DNA of 64,000 bases from Pholiota molesta (taxonomy: Eukaryota > Basidiomycota > Agaricomycetes > Agaricales > Strophariaceae). Below, in pieces: positions 36,951-49,028 of this stretch. The stretch is taken from assembly GCA_014925825.1 (NCBI GenBank), contig JACGCK010000051.1, positions 229,285 through 293,284 of the forward strand, read 5' to 3'. The notes under the pieces are model-generated. The model did no database searches. It worked only from the letters and a program-made list of their open reading frames with translations, and had not been told where the DNA came from. A program made the translations under genes and the position numbers. Positions within the stretch are counted from its first letter, which is position 1. Every line of letters starts with the position of its first letter.

Positions 36951-39030
36951 GTTCTTGATACATTTCCAGGCTCATGAGGACGTGCGAGAGCTGTTGTCAG
37001 TCTTAAGGGATACACCTGAACACTAGCGCGCCACACCTTACGTCGGCTACAGCACGCAGCCGTTCATAGCCACCTGCGCATGAAATGAGTGCGTATCCTT
37101 CAGCGTGGAATACGCACCTCACTAATGCAATCATCCCTCCGCAGATAGTCCTTCGAGCTTGAACATTGAACACTCATCTGCAACAACAGGAAGTGAATTG
37201 CTATTTGTGTCTGCAGCCGTCATATTGCTTACTGCTACCCACAGCGCCTGAACCGCCAATGATGCGCGATGCGCTGGTGCCGCGTCCTTGCGCAACTGGG
37301 TCAACAAGCTTCCCGCTCGTAAACGTCGTCCTCGTTGGCAAGTGGGACAGACGGCCGCATCTTCGGATACCGAGCTGTTCGCATCATCGTCACGGTTTGC
37401 GGGCCGGGATGATTCAGAGGCGCCATCCCACAGACCCTCCACGCACTCGTCTGCATGCCGCGCGCATCGACTTTACCGACAGTCATTCATTCCTGCACGC
37501 TGGAATTAGCGCTGGAGCTGCACCTACTGATGCCCCCGCGCTGCGCAGCTGCGCCCCGTCCTTCCGCCCCTGGTAAGTTGACCTTCTCCACTCGAAGGCA
37601 ATCGGCGCGTTGCTGACCCTCCTTTCAATGTCTCCGCGCTGCCGTGTGCTGGTTGTGTCGGCTTGTCTGAATCCCAGAGATCCCGCGGATCGGCACTAAA
37701 TGAAAGGCGGCGCGATCATCTTCGAGGGTATATCGCCGCGAGTCGTTTGTATACGGTGAAGCGGCTCAGCACGCACTAATGTATCCCCGCAGCTGCGCCG
37801 TTGCTCTAGTCCCCTGCCCCCTCGCGAGACGAGCCGTAGTCGTCCAAGCCACGCCGTGCGTCGTCCATCCCATATCCCAGCGCGTGATCTCGTTGCTGAC
37901 TACGCTCTGGCATCCATATATCGTGTGCGCCTCGTCGTGTCGTCACCGCATTGCCTAGCTATCTGCTGTGAGCATGATGTAGAGCGGGGAGAGGAGAGGG
38001 ATATATCTAAGGAGTAGAAACAATGATCTTTTCAATAGGTGAGCCATAAGGTCTATTTAATAGGAGATGATTACTCTACGTACGGCCAAATACTTTCTTG
38101 TAGAAAAGTTGCTGCCTATAGTTGGATTGTAGGAAATATAGGCCCAGGTGAATAGCATAATAATTGGAACAAGCTGTGCAATATGATAGCATGTGGCCTC
38201 AGGCCTCAATGTTCATCCTTCTTATTTTCTTTGTTGGTTAAACGGTTCGTCATGTCTCCGGTTCAGAGCAATCACCTTGCTGAAAGCAAGGTTCTCCCTT
38301 CAATAGGCTGGGTGTTTTAAAGAAAGAAATCGAAAAAAGAATTCAAAAAGGGAAAGAAAAGAAGGAGAAAAAGAGAGCTCACAGGACTACTTAGATAGCC
38401 GTAAAATAAGCCGAAATGGTGTCTGAGACCTCAAAAATCTGTCCGACAATTCAAAAAAAAATTCCGCGCGATGCGCACTTCGAGAAACCAAGTTGGATGT
38501 GTTGAACAGCACTTTTCTAAAGCCCTGAAAACAAAAGAGCGGATTACACATGTAAAAGTCACTCTCAGATGTTCGTTTTTTTTTTTTGTGTGAAAGATCT
38601 TAAATATATATCGCTGCATGTAATTTCTTTGGCTCTACAATGTTGATGAGAGGTGTGCAAAACTCCGAAATTGCGACGGTCGGGCAGGGTTTTGGGAAGA
38701 TGAGACGCGCCACGTCATGTGATTGGCAGATAACATTTGGCCATTGTTATCTGCCATTTGCAAATTTCGCGCCTTGTGCGGACTCCCTGTAAATTCCTAG
38801 CAGACAGATTTATTCTGAACTACATACATAGTATACATGCAAAATATGAAGTGATAAAAGCGAGTCATGGGCGCTTAAATCACTCAGCGAGCGCAAAGTT
38901 ATCTGCCCGGCTAACTCCGGGCAGATAACATAGCCAGCCTAATGAAGGGTAAACCGAAAGCAATGCTCCCCCACCGTCGAAATTAGTAATCATCCTGTAC
39001 ATCAAACACTCACAAGCAGTATCCTACGGT
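36951..39030. other. Gene-poor stretch, nothing identified
   Basis: GC-rich to about 37,950, then strongly AT-rich. Open frames at 37,130-37,580 on both strands are short and lack motifs or splice support. A purine-rich tract lies at 38,320-38,380 and a T tract at 38,577-38,587. Confidence 0.45.
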
Positions 39031-39139
39031 CCAAAGGTCGTAGGTTCGGAACAAGCCGCCCTACTCTAAAAGGAAATTGTTTGTTTGTATGTATAGTGTT
39101 TTTACCATTTCCCGTAGGGAGGCTTGCTTCAGAGTGACG
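39031..39139 (+). repeat. Terminal module, left outer copy
   Basis: Starts CAAAGGTCGTAGGTTCGG and ends GGCTTGCTTCAGAGTGAC. The same module recurs inverted at 41,083-41,190 and, in a shorter relative, on both sides of the palindrome centre. Inside it, GGCGGCTTG-like and CAAGCC-like stretches can pair, so each module can form its own hairpin. Confidence 0.65.
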
Positions 39140-39996
39140 GATCTGTCGGCTTTTCTTTCGTCGACGCTAGGTGCCTTCCCATCCGTCGCTCTCTCCATAA
39201 TTTACCTATGTCAATTATAATATGTTGAAAATTTGCTTGTAACCTTTTTTATTGCAAAGGCACGACTGCGAAATGGCTTATATGTGATGCTTTTCAGCGT
39301 AAGTCGCCACTTTTTTAATGTGTTTGTGCTGGGCTAGATATGATCACCTATGATACCATGAGCTGGAGTTAAGCTACCTAGACATATATCTGCAACTTTG
39401 CCTCCGAGGTCTAGCAAGTGAGCTCGATATGCCGCACAAGGCGACAATTTTTCCTCAAATTTACGCCAAAACGTATACTTGCACTATCACGTGAGACGCG
39501 CGCTCAACGGCGCACGCATCAAACATGCAATGTTGAAGGCCATAAATTTGATTAGTAACGCATATGAAATGTTAAATATGTATTTTTGTATGATATACTA
39601 TGAGCCGTACCCATGTATTGTGAAGACGGCCACTGCAGTGACTGTACGCACAGCGCGAGCGCGACTGGATCATGCCGCGTGTGACTGTTCAGTCACTCGC
39701 TGAATTGACGAACTGACCTGCTACTTGAACCTCTCTCAGACCCTTCGGTAGCTCCTAATCTACTCAAACTAGTAGCGGTATAGGAAAAGAGTATCCTTGC
39801 AAAAAATCGGAGGGAAAGATGTAGATTTGGTGGAGAAAGAGATATGGTTAAAAAATGCATGTGATGACTCTCAAACCTTCATTTTGATGAGTTTGGGAGC
39901 TTCTCCTTCACTTGGAATTAGACAAATCAATTAAGATATATATCCATAGTACGTATCAGTCGTAGTTATTGGTGTGCGTAGCAAGTGAGGCATGCG

Positions 39997-40224
39997 CGCA
40001 ACGATTTAGAATGGTATGCCCAATCTGTCACTTTGCAGCAAGCCCCTTCTGCGAAGGCGCCGCATGCGGCCGGAGCACGTGGGCTTGCTTTGAGCCTACG
40101 ACCTTTGGTACTACAAAGGTCGTAGGCTCAAAGCAAGCCCACGTGCTCCGGCCGCATGCGGCACCTTCGCAGAAGGGGCTTGCTCCAAAGTAACAGTTTT
40201 GGCATGCTTTCTGAATCGTTGCGC
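39997..40224. repeat. Near-perfect central palindrome
   Basis: Arms of about 110 bp with a 6-base loop (40108-40113, GTACTA). The inner 70 bp of each arm match with one difference. The inner repeat unit starts CAAAGGTCGTAGGCTCAAAG at the loop and ends at CTCCAAAGTAACAG. The outer part (GCGCAACGATT..) matches with a few changes. As single strand or RNA it would fold into one long hairpin. Confidence 0.92.
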
Positions 40225-41082
40225 CCCATCCTCAATCGACTCGCGCACCTATAACAACAGTGTATATGTACTATCCCTATACTATACGAGCTAAATCAGC
40301 AATTAAAAGTAAACAAAAGCACTCAAAACTGAATAAAATCAAGTTATAAAAAGCATCACATGTGTTTTTGCCTTGTGTCTTGTTTCTCTGCCAAAGGTCG
40401 GTCTTTCTCGCTGAAAATTTCCAGTAAAGGTCTCAGTCTATAGTATAAACGTATTAAGTAGTTTTGGGAGCGATTAAGTCTATGTATGAGATAAAATGCT
40501 GCAATGATCATTGAGCTTCAACCAGTGACATGGCCTTGTCACCCGCGGCGCGATCGCGCGCGCGCGGCGCTCGAGTCAAGACATCGCCGCCCACACATAG
40601 ATTGCATTCTAAGTACTTTGCCCTGGCATAGCGATGGCACTCAATGAATTTCTATTAGCTCGCTATCGATCTCGACTCGGTCGCCTCCGACTACACGAGG
40701 ATAACGCGCGCGCACTGCGCGATGCAGCGCGCGTATCACGTGAGCATGTATACATTTTGGGGTGATTTAGGAAAAGGACAGTCGCTGACGGCCGCAAATG
40801 AGACTTTCTCACTGAACTTTTTCATGATTCCTGTAGTAGTAACCTCCAAATGCTTAAGTTCAGCCCGGTACCTTGAGAATCTATGATCTGAGCTCAGAAT
40901 TGATCAACTACAAAAAGCGACATCTACACCAGCATGTATGGAATCTAGCCAGTCTTACATGAGCTTATTTGTGTATTTCAAAGCCTTGAGAGCTTTATTA
41001 ACATATGTAGACTAAGAATTTCAAGTTTCAGAAAGAGCGAATAATATTAACATGCCTAGCGTTGACGAAACAAAGGCCGACA

Positions 41083-41190
41083 GATTTGTTACTTTGGAGC
41101 AAGCCTCCCTACGGGAATTGAGAAAACAATATACATACAAACAAGCAATTTCCTTTTAGAGTAGGGCGGCTTGTTCCGAATCTACAAAGG
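41083..41190 (-). repeat. Terminal module, right outer copy
   Basis: Reverse-complement copy of the module at 39,031-39,139. From its outer end inward it reads CTTTGTAGATTCGGAACAAG to GGCTTGCTCCAAAGTAAC. The homology with the left copy continues about 30 bp further inward (to a GACGCTAGG or AACGCTAGG sequence). Confidence 0.7.
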
Positions 41191-41195
41191 TCGAA

Positions 41196-42072
41196 AAATG
41201 TTGAGATGGAATGTTGGTGACGTTAGAATCACACATGACCAAACAGTATAGCACAGCCTGAGCGCCGAGCTGCATGCTCTCTAGGGCTGCAACTCCTACT
41301 TCTCGTCGTTTACCGAATTCCTCAGGCTTCGTTTCCTGTAGCAATAACATACGTCCAAAATTCGTTCGTAATTTATAAACAACATTCTATATACAATAGT
41401 AATTAAGAAATCTCCCCTTCTATATACAATAGCAATTCAGCAATTATAAAAACTTTATACAAGTCCAATTTGTCAAGATTGTGAAATAAAAGGTAATAGG
41501 AATATTAAAATAATCCAAGACCGAGCGAGGCGGGTGCGGCTGCCAGCGAGGTCTAGCAGCAATGGCCTCTGAAATGGAAGAAAAATGAGCACCCATTAAA
41601 TTTATTTAAATACTACAAGTATCTATATAAAAAGTTCAGCAAGGTGTCGAGGAGACCGCAGGTCGACTCTGAAGTGTTGATGGCAAATTGATGGGACCGG
41701 CCCGGCTTTCAAAGACGTCGACAATGACATTAAACACATTTGGAAGGTTGAGATAGTGCTATTTTATTTCATACAGACTAAAATACATATTATCTAGCTA
41801 TATACAATGACCCTAATGCTGGGCATGCTGTTTTGAAAGCTGAGCCTGAGCCCAATTGGCGCGCGCGCGGAACATTTCGCGCGCCGTGGGAATAATGTTA
41901 CGCCTGGTCAGTCATAGGCGAGCTGGATAGCTGATTTCCCTGCCATTTCATATCATATATGAGGGTCCTTCGTCAAAAAAAGTGGCCAGCATGGTTTTGA
42001 AGTTGTGCATATCCGAGCCAAGTCCGAGCCCACCCTTTATTGAATACAAAACGAATGAATCTCTACAATTAC
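41196..42072. other. AT-rich intergenic, no gene seen
   Basis: AT-rich with a small GC-rich run (GGCGCGCGCGCGG near 41,858). No gene supported. Confidence 0.45.
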
Positions 42073-43504
42073 TTATACTAAATGAGCAGAAATTGTGGTG
42101 CGCATCGAATCCATTTTGGTTTGGGTTACATCGGCAGCCCACCTTTCATCAAGATCCGCAGAAGTTCCCTTTGGAATGTAATTTCTATCAATTGCACCGT
42201 TGGGCCTGAAAAGATAGACTATCCCACGCCATTGTCGATATTCCTGCCTATATTCTTGGTTGACTGGTGTGCGTCCTAGATTAACAAGGTAAGCGCAGGT
42301 AATCAATTTGAGTGTTACAATTTTTGAATACCTCCTTTCCACGTCTTTCTCGCCGCCTCTAGAGCCCATTCATACCATAATGATTTGTGTTTGAATGTTG
42401 TAGCTCTCCATCCAAATTTCTCAAGGGCTATTTTCTTATCATCGTCGGTGACAATGGATAACTTTGCCAAAGCAGTTTTCATCGCTCTCCAATTTCTCAC
42501 TTGTGCCACAATGCCTTTTCGCTTGATCTCATAGTGTGAGTTGGCTATCTCCTCGTGGGTGAGAAATCGGGAGAAATCCAGTGCAGCTACAGAGCTAGTA
42601 TAGCTAGGGGTGTTAATGGTGGAATTTATGGAAGTAGGCACCATATCAAGGGGGTGGTTGGAGCTTCTAGATTCGCAATATGGATGGGTTGGTATGAAGG
42701 TCTCGGGAAAAAAACAGGCAAGGGTGAGGGTAAAACAAAGCCATCGAAATCGGTTGCCGTAGCGAGGCGTACTGGTCGGAGCAAAAATAATAGATTAAAA
42801 TGAAAATCAAGTTGCATTCCAGAGGGCTCCCAAATATTGAGGAAGTTTTTGACATGTGCGTTTTCTTGAAGGATACTTCCAATTGACAATAACTCTCTTC
42901 CGTGTTCCATGAAATGTAAAGGATCAGGAATGTAGAGCGAAAGATGGTCGAGACTGCCTGGGAGTTGTATATAACCTAAGCCAGGGACTTGAATATTTGT
43001 GAAGTCAGGAATGCGACATGTAGCAATAGTGACAGTATTGCTGCCAGATACGAGTTCGTTGAGAGGTTGGTTATGAAGGAGAGCATCGATGAGAGGTTTG
43101 GCAGCACCCGTAGGAGAGTAGAGAATTTGGGCTTGTATGGCAGCGATAAGGGAATCGAGGTAGAGCGAATAAGCACCAGAACGCTTAGCAAGCAGCGCGG
43201 TGGAAATTGGCATATGGAAAAAGTTCTCCGAGACAATGGGCTGATTGGGTTGGTACACAACTACCGTGCATCCAATGTTTTGCATCGCAGTGTCAGAAAA
43301 ATTGCCCCAAAGGGAACTCGAAGGGTCTACTAATACAGGAATCACTGTTTAGTCGAAATCATACAAAGAATTTTTGTTAAAAACCGTGACTTACTCCGGG
43401 ATGGTGTAAATGAAGTATCGAAGGACGAATCTTCTATGGAGTCCAAATCTGAGAAGCTATTGCAAAAATGGGAGAAAAGCGACTTGGGGTTTGAAGGAGC
43501 GAAA
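42073..43504 (-). CDS. Hypothetical protein, lineage-restricted
   Basis: Several minus-strand exons with protein-like composition. Segments in order: KSLFSHFCNSFSDLDSIEDS (near 43,470-43,410), IPVLVDPSSSLWGNFSD to a NIWEPSGMQLDF (43,345-42,810), then FSRFLTHEEIANSHYEIKR and KFGWRATTFKHKSLWYEWAL (42,570-42,340), and NLGRTPVNQEYRQEYRQWRGIVY to TAA 42,073. The first two-thirds need one intron at about 42,800-42,640. The join near 42,315 requires a one-base shift, so the gene may be broken there. The start codon is not visible. I recognise no domain; the repeated W/Y-rich helical pattern resembles uncharacterised Agaricomycete families that are often multi-copy. Confidence 0.35.
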
Positions 43505-45274
43505 CATGCTGCTTATTTTAAATAGTCTCCATTTTTTTTTAAATTGTGAAGCACCGCAATAAACCAAGTCGCAGCAATTTGACTGAGTTTATGCGCGGTA
43601 AGTTGCGTTGACTCGCGGCCGATCACGGTCAAATGTTAATACCCAAGGTTCCCACCCTAACCGGCTTATTAGCGGGTTTGATCAGTACTTACCGGGTCGC
43701 GTCTAACGCGCGCCTACTTTGTTTATTCCTCCATTGTGACAAGATTTGGAACACGTAGGTTCCGAATCTTATTATCCAGCTCGGTAAGCCACCCTGTCAC
43801 TTTACATTGCCCTGGGCTAACTGCGAGGTGCACATCAATAGAAGTCCGCGGCGGGCGACAGCAGGCAGCGAACGAATGAACGAATGCCGGTGGTAATGGC
43901 GGCGGCGGACGAGGACGGACAGGCTAGCATTCGCGCCTTCGCTACGTCGGGCCTTGGATGCTAGTCTGCGCTGTACACTCGCATAGCCTCGACACTACTG
44001 CAACGCAGAACGGCAAGGGCGGTATGCGGACATCAGAGCAGAGTCGGCAACAACACGACAACGTTGGGAATGGGATGGATGACTGGCGGCGTGGCTTGGA
44101 TGACCCCGGCTCGGCCCCAAGACCCCCTCGCTTCCCTCCTCCCTCCTCATAACGGCGGCGAACTGCGCTGGAAACGTAGATGTGGAACGATGAGTTGGAA
44201 AGTACGTTCTGCTGATTTATTGGATCGATATACAATGTTAACGATGCTCTTCAGCGACCTGAATCGTCTTCTAGCGAAGCAAGTAGCACTAGGGCCCCGC
44301 GCGCTCAAGCCTTTAGTGCATACAAGACGCGACAGCAGTGGCGGGCGGCGGGCGGCAACGAATGATCCCCGGCGGTGAATTGGCGGTGAACGAGAATGGC
44401 GGCGCATGGACGACACCTCACCTCGACGTCCGCTGGTGCAAGACACGCGGCCGACGTCGGAGAGAACGCCGAACGAACGTCGGTGGTGGCACCTCGACGT
44501 CCGCTAGTGCAAGTCGCGCGCTCATGGGCATGCTGCGTGTCGGGCCCGACCTCTATCGCAGCACCGGCCGCGATCCCTCCTGCACCAGCCCCACTGACTC
44601 CTACCTTCCGAGCTCAGGCCGGCGGACAGGCCGGCGGACACCATTCGTGCCCGCTCGACGACACCCAACGCCCGTTTGCAGACCTTCGACGAAGTTACAC
44701 GCGCCAAGTACTCCACGCGGGCACGCGGTAGCCGGCCCTCAGACGCCGAGCTGAGTCAGACGCCGAACCGCCCCCGTCTCAAACTGCATCCGCAGAAGCC
44801 GAAGCCCTCCGCCATCTATCACACTTTTGTCGCACACGAGCTATATCCTCGCTGCTCTCTGCCCGCGACAACGATGGACGACGCCCGCCAACGATGCCCG
44901 CCCGCCACGTCGCCCGATGGATCGCGTCGCCCCACCGCCTGCCACATCATGCTGCGACGACGCCCGCCACGTCACTGGGCTCGCTCATGCACCATGACGA
45001 CGGACGAAAGGGATGTAGGATATGGAAGGGAGACCCGGGAGCGGGAGACCCACCAGGTACGTCCCCTACGTCCTTCATCCCCCGCTCGCCACTGACGCCC
45101 ATGCCTTCCCCACAGTTGCCTTGCATGGCGACGAGGAGCCGCCGCCACCGCCGCCCGTGTCGCATGTTCTCGTCCGCCTCCAGCTCCAAACGCACACGCC
45201 ACGACGGCAGCGTTCGCTCCCTCCGGAAGTTGCTTGTCGGCATCGGGCTCGTGGACCCGCTCGTCGTCGCTGCG
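43505..45274. other. GC-rich region with shadow frames, no gene seen
   Basis: Long open frames on both strands arise from high GC. Short direct repeats are visible: an ACCTCGACGTCCGCT element at about 44,421 and 44,491, and two tandem copies of a GGCCGGCGGACA unit near 44,616-44,640. No domain or splice pattern supports a gene. Confidence 0.4.
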
Positions 45275-45516
45275 GTTGACGACATCGCGCGGATGGTGGC
45301 GGCATATGGCGTGGTGGAGTAGATCGCGTAGGCCACATACCTGTTCGTCGCGCAGCGCCTGCGCAAGTCGATGGTGAAGAAGCGCCGCGGTCGAGGACAT
45401 TGCGCAGACGTTCGCGCGGATGTCGGCGGCAGATCGCATGGTCGAGCACATCGCGCAGGCCCCGTACGCGTTCGTTACGCAGCGCCTGCGCAAGTCGATG
45501 TTGGAGAAGCGGCGCG
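45275..45516. repeat. Two tandem ~115/127-bp units
   Basis: Unit 1 (45,275-45,389) and unit 2 (45,390-45,516) are diverged head-to-tail copies. On the plus strand they encode related peptides: VDDIARMVAAYG..VAQRLRKSM and VEDIAQTFARMS..VTQRLRKSM. Unit 1 has in-frame stops, unit 2 is open. This looks like a decayed internally repeated gene, not identified. Confidence 0.5.
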
Positions 45517-46073
45517 TTCATGTATGTGTTCGTGCTCGCGCCGTTCGCTGCAACCCACCCACACTCACCGTCTACGCGTACAATCAGTGCTGCATATGCA
45601 GCACTGTGCGGCGTGGAGACGCGTCGTGCCAGGTGTGTTGATGAGGCTGATCTCTGCCAGTCAAAAGGAATTCAAGGCTATCCGTAAGCGTAATGTGTTG
45701 CGTTATTGGATCATATGTTAACGCATTCAGTTCATACTACAGACCTGCCATCACCCGCCTCCCGGAAAGTCTCTCTTGATACACTACTACGATCGAAGTG
45801 CAAAACGATGGAAGCCGGACTCACCGCTGGATAGAACCAACGCGGAACGGCAGCGACCGCCAACATTGACGTTGTGGACTCCAAAAAATTGCAAACGCTG
45901 CCAGATCGAAAACAGTGTGAAATTAAGACCTACTTTACTTCATTTCATTACATAGTGGGAATATGTTCGCCTTTTTCAAAAGCTATATTTGCTGGCAGCT
46001 CGTTTCCTGCAGGCATAGGGAACTTAAAGTCCTGGAACAAATGACCAGCTACTATGAAACCCAGCAACCTCTT

Positions 46074-46837
46074 TCACCAGAGCTCATTGAAAAGCGACAA
46101 GGTCTTACATCTTAGCGCGCTGGTGGAAGCCCAGAGGAACTCGATACGCTCAAGGTGGGATTTCTTCTCGATATCCTTCCCACTTTGTTGAACCCAATCT
46201 TTGTTTAGGACTTCCTTGGATGTCCTCCCAACAGCGAGGCATTCCTGCAGGATCTCTTTGGCACGATGCCGGCCTCCAAGGCTGCTAACTTGTGATACAA
46301 GGAATAATTGGGACAACGGTTATATTTCTGATGCACAAAAGGAAGAAAATATTTATGTTCGTGTCTTTCTACTCCCTCCGATACTGGACGGACGCATTGC
46401 TGCCACACGATCTTGAAAGTCGCCCATATCCAGACATCCGCGCCCGCTTGATGACATCCAATGCCCATTTGTAGATCCTCGACGAAGTTCCACGCACCCT
46501 CGAGTACATTTCGTCGTTCTTGGCTCGACCTTTCGACGGCGACCTTTACGCACATCATGAAAACAATACCGTAAATATTTGAGCAAAGTTTGTGCGTGGC
46601 GATCCCACTGCAGAGGTGCGCGGCGTATAGCATGTCCTCGTTGGGCAATACTACTACTTGACCTTCTTTGGTTTGAAATTGCAATGTGGATAAATAGCAG
46701 GGGCAAAGCAGGGGCCTTTCTCTTCTTGCCAATCAACACAGGAGAAGAAGGGTTTGGGGAGGGTAAGTTGTGGCAGGTGGTTGAGCAAGCTTACTCTTCA
46801 CATTATCCTCCCGAAGATCTTTGATAGTGGCATGCAT
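46074..46837 (-). CDS. Hypothetical protein
   Basis: A minus-strand gene of about four exons. ATG 46837 encodes MHATIKDLREDNVK up to a GTAAGC donor. After an intron the frame continues EGQVVVLPNEDMLYAAHLCSGIATH, then VKVAVERSSQERRNVLEGAWN, then WATFKIVWQQCVRPVSE. It finishes with LGGRHRAKEILQECLAVGR and a SLFNELW terminus at 46,074. Amino-acid usage is normal, and the pieces look like one helical globular protein of about 220 residues. No family recognised. It sits tail-to-head beside the DUF6532-like gene. Confidence 0.4.
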
Positions 46838-46964
46838 GCGGGTGCTTAAGCCGAGCAGCTTAGGGCCTGGAAGCCGAGCTGCATACTAATTTACGATAGT
46901 CCGAACAAGTGGATAGGAAGGAAGGTACAACTTTACAAGGCGTCGCATTCAAGACAAAAGAATT

Positions 46965-48720
46965 CTAATAGTCCTCAGACTGCTCTACACCGTATGCGGC
47001 CCCAAAGCCTTCTTGACCGTATTGGGTTTGCCATGGGGTGGTGAGAGAAGTAGTGGAGCTTGCGCCAGTATGCGCCAAATCTACTTAAATTGAAGTGAAT
47101 AAGAAATTATATATTATCGAAAACAATTTAACCCACCTTGAAAATTTTCCACGTTCATCCTCGAAAGAGGATCGTGGAAGACGGTTGGTGCGGATGCAGA
47201 ATGAGAACTAGGCGCAGCTCCTTGGCTCCCATATGCATTACTAGAAGTGTCAACTGGAGTGTTGACGCTATATTGGGTACTAGCACATATATCCAGCACC
47301 AATTAAGTACTACGATATAGTGATAATGAGGATAGTAAGACTTGCCAGGCTTTCTGGAACCAATTCAAGCATTGCTTATCGATGCTGGGACCTGCGCGAA
47401 GATTCGTTAGAACCTCCTCAAACTTCTTGCGAAGTTTAGACTCCGCAAGGAGTTTTTTGTCGACGAAGAAACCTGTCTCCCATTCGCGGAGACTGTGCAA
47501 GATCTATAGAACTGGTCAGAACAGAAAATATAAACGTGGAAAGGAGGCTTAGCTTACCATCAAAAACCCTAGTGCCACGAGTTCAACAGAAAACCTGTGG
47601 CGGAAGTAATGGGCGAATGGGCGGGCGAACCCGTAGCACGACTTCGTATTCTCCCCAAACAGAAACTCCGCCAGCAAATCGTAGCAACATAAGTTGTTAT
47701 AGAAACCCTGACAATTGGCTAGAGTCAGACTCGATAAATCTATATTGCAATGAAATGCTAACATTGTCTCCTGGGGCACCAGTGTAACAGCGGGACGCGC
47801 GGTCCTTCGGGGTTGAGAGTAGTATTTTTATTTTTAGGGAGCGTAACCCGGCAATAGTGGATGGGCGCTTGTGCGCTTCCAACTGATCATATTGGATCTG
47901 CATGTTGGCATCAGAAAGACCATAGCTTTCTACGACCTTGACGCGGGCAAGATTTTTCAAGTCGCTTCGTGCAAGCGCGAGATAAGATACGATCTAGCAT
48001 AACATTGGAAGGTTGAGAAGAGAATAAGCAAGCTATTAGGAACATACCAGAACTCCGATGGTTCTCGAGTCGAAATCGGATGAAAGTTGGGCTAGATTGA
48101 TCACAAGTTTGATATCAGGTCGCGACTCGCAATATTAAACGGTAGCACAAGTATAATTGATACGCACGCTTCTTGGTGTGGATGCACTCTTGTGTGAAGG
48201 CTTCTTCTGCGCACCTCAGAGGAGGTGCATTATCTTCGTCTTCGTCGAAAAATAAGCCCATGGCATAAGATCGCGCTAAGAACCGCGGTTTTGCTCCCCG
48301 TAGGATAGGATGTAGCGGCGTGTTTTTGAACTGTGCGAGTGTTGGCTTTGGGCTCTTCGAGGAATGTGTAGAGCGAGCGGAACGAGAGTCGCCCTCGTGG
48401 CGGCTAGAGCTGGAACCGTGATGCGGCTGGCTGAACGTTGTCGGGGGATGTGACGACGATGAAAGGGAGTGGAGGTCAAGGGCCTCAGCAGGCATCAGCC
48501 AGGTGGTGGTGGAGTAATATGGGTCTATAGATGGCTCAATTATGCCGCTGAATGCAGCTGGATTCATCGTGTCCTGATTCTCCACCTGTAGGATATCTTC
48601 GTACGCTCCAGTGACAAGGTTAAGATTAGAAGGCCCTGCGATAATGATTACAGGCGGATGAGTCTGATGCAAATGTAGATTATGATGGGAGTACTTACAA
48701 GTGCCTCCTGGGACAGACAT
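46965..48720 (-). CDS. DUF6532-like protein (Agaricomycete-restricted)
   Basis: About eight exons from ATG 48720 (MSVPGGT, then a 60-bp intron) to TAG 46,965. The N-terminal 170 residues are disordered and rich in Ser, His and Pro. The conserved part follows: VVESYGLSDANMQIQYDQLE, then a segment ending NLCCYDLLAEFLFGENTKS, then FRHRFSVELVALGFLM and LHSLREWETGFFVDKKL. This order, a small-helix domain ending in an F..x(n)..ALxxxxxxHxLxEWxTG motif, resembles the DUF6532 domain that is expanded in mushroom-forming fungi and often sits near mobile DNA. Tail is Ser/Ala-rich and ends QSEDY. Function unknown. The family call is from memory of its style, not from a search. Confidence 0.5.
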
Positions 48721-49028
48721 TGTGTACGATCCAATGTCAGAAATCTGAGGGGCGACTCACACACCTTTAAGTATGCATCGCATTATTGTATATTCGGCCA
48801 TGTGCAGATAAAGCAAAGATAAAGACTTTCTAATTCAGATTATACACGTAACAAGGTTTACAGAAAGAAAAACGAAGCAAAGAATGAAGCGAGCCCACAC
48901 CAAACAAGGAAGATACAAAGTGAAGAAGTGAAGATACAATGTCAATTCAAAACTGTTTACATAAACGGCACAAGTGTGGAATCCAGGATCCTTGGAAAAG
49001 AAAATAGGCGTAACAAACGCGCATAATC
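48721..49028. other. Intergenic, no gene seen
   Basis: About 300 bp containing the promoter of the DUF6532-like gene and the 3' end of the coiled-coil gene. Nothing else seen. Confidence 0.5.

Larger units (their letters stand above)
39031..41195. repeat. 2.2-kb imperfect palindrome (two inverted ~1.08-kb arms)
   Basis: The left half and the reverse complement of the right half align along their whole length about a centre near 40,110. The outer ends (39,033-39,176 against 41,052-41,195) are highly similar over about 140 bp. Intermediate points also match: 39,476-39,520 with 40,695-40,750 (both around TCACGTGA and a GCGCGC run), 39,650-39,720 with 40,510-40,590 (GC-rich, then GTCACT), and 39,815-39,900 with 40,325-40,410 (ACATGTGATG or GCATGTGATG). 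The inner 228 bp are nearly perfect. No open frame of note lies in either arm. It looks like a fold-back or MITE-like element, or an inverted duplication of a ~1.08-kb non-autonomous element. Target-site duplications were not found by eye. Confidence 0.75.

Noticed and set aside
39010..39060. tRNA-like GGTTCGGAAC
   Set aside because: It departs from the B-box consensus and is part of the repeated palindrome module.
39969..40193. 74-codon plus-strand open frame
   Set aside because: It crosses the near-perfect central palindrome; the peptide is itself a mirror product of the inverted repeat.
39031..41195. CRISPR-like array
   Set aside because: The repeats are inverted, few and differently spaced, and the sequence is eukaryotic; a fold-back structure explains them.
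43942..45521. Many overlapping open frames of 100-170 codons
   Set aside because: High GC suppresses stops on all frames; no consistent splice sites, motifs or codon pattern.
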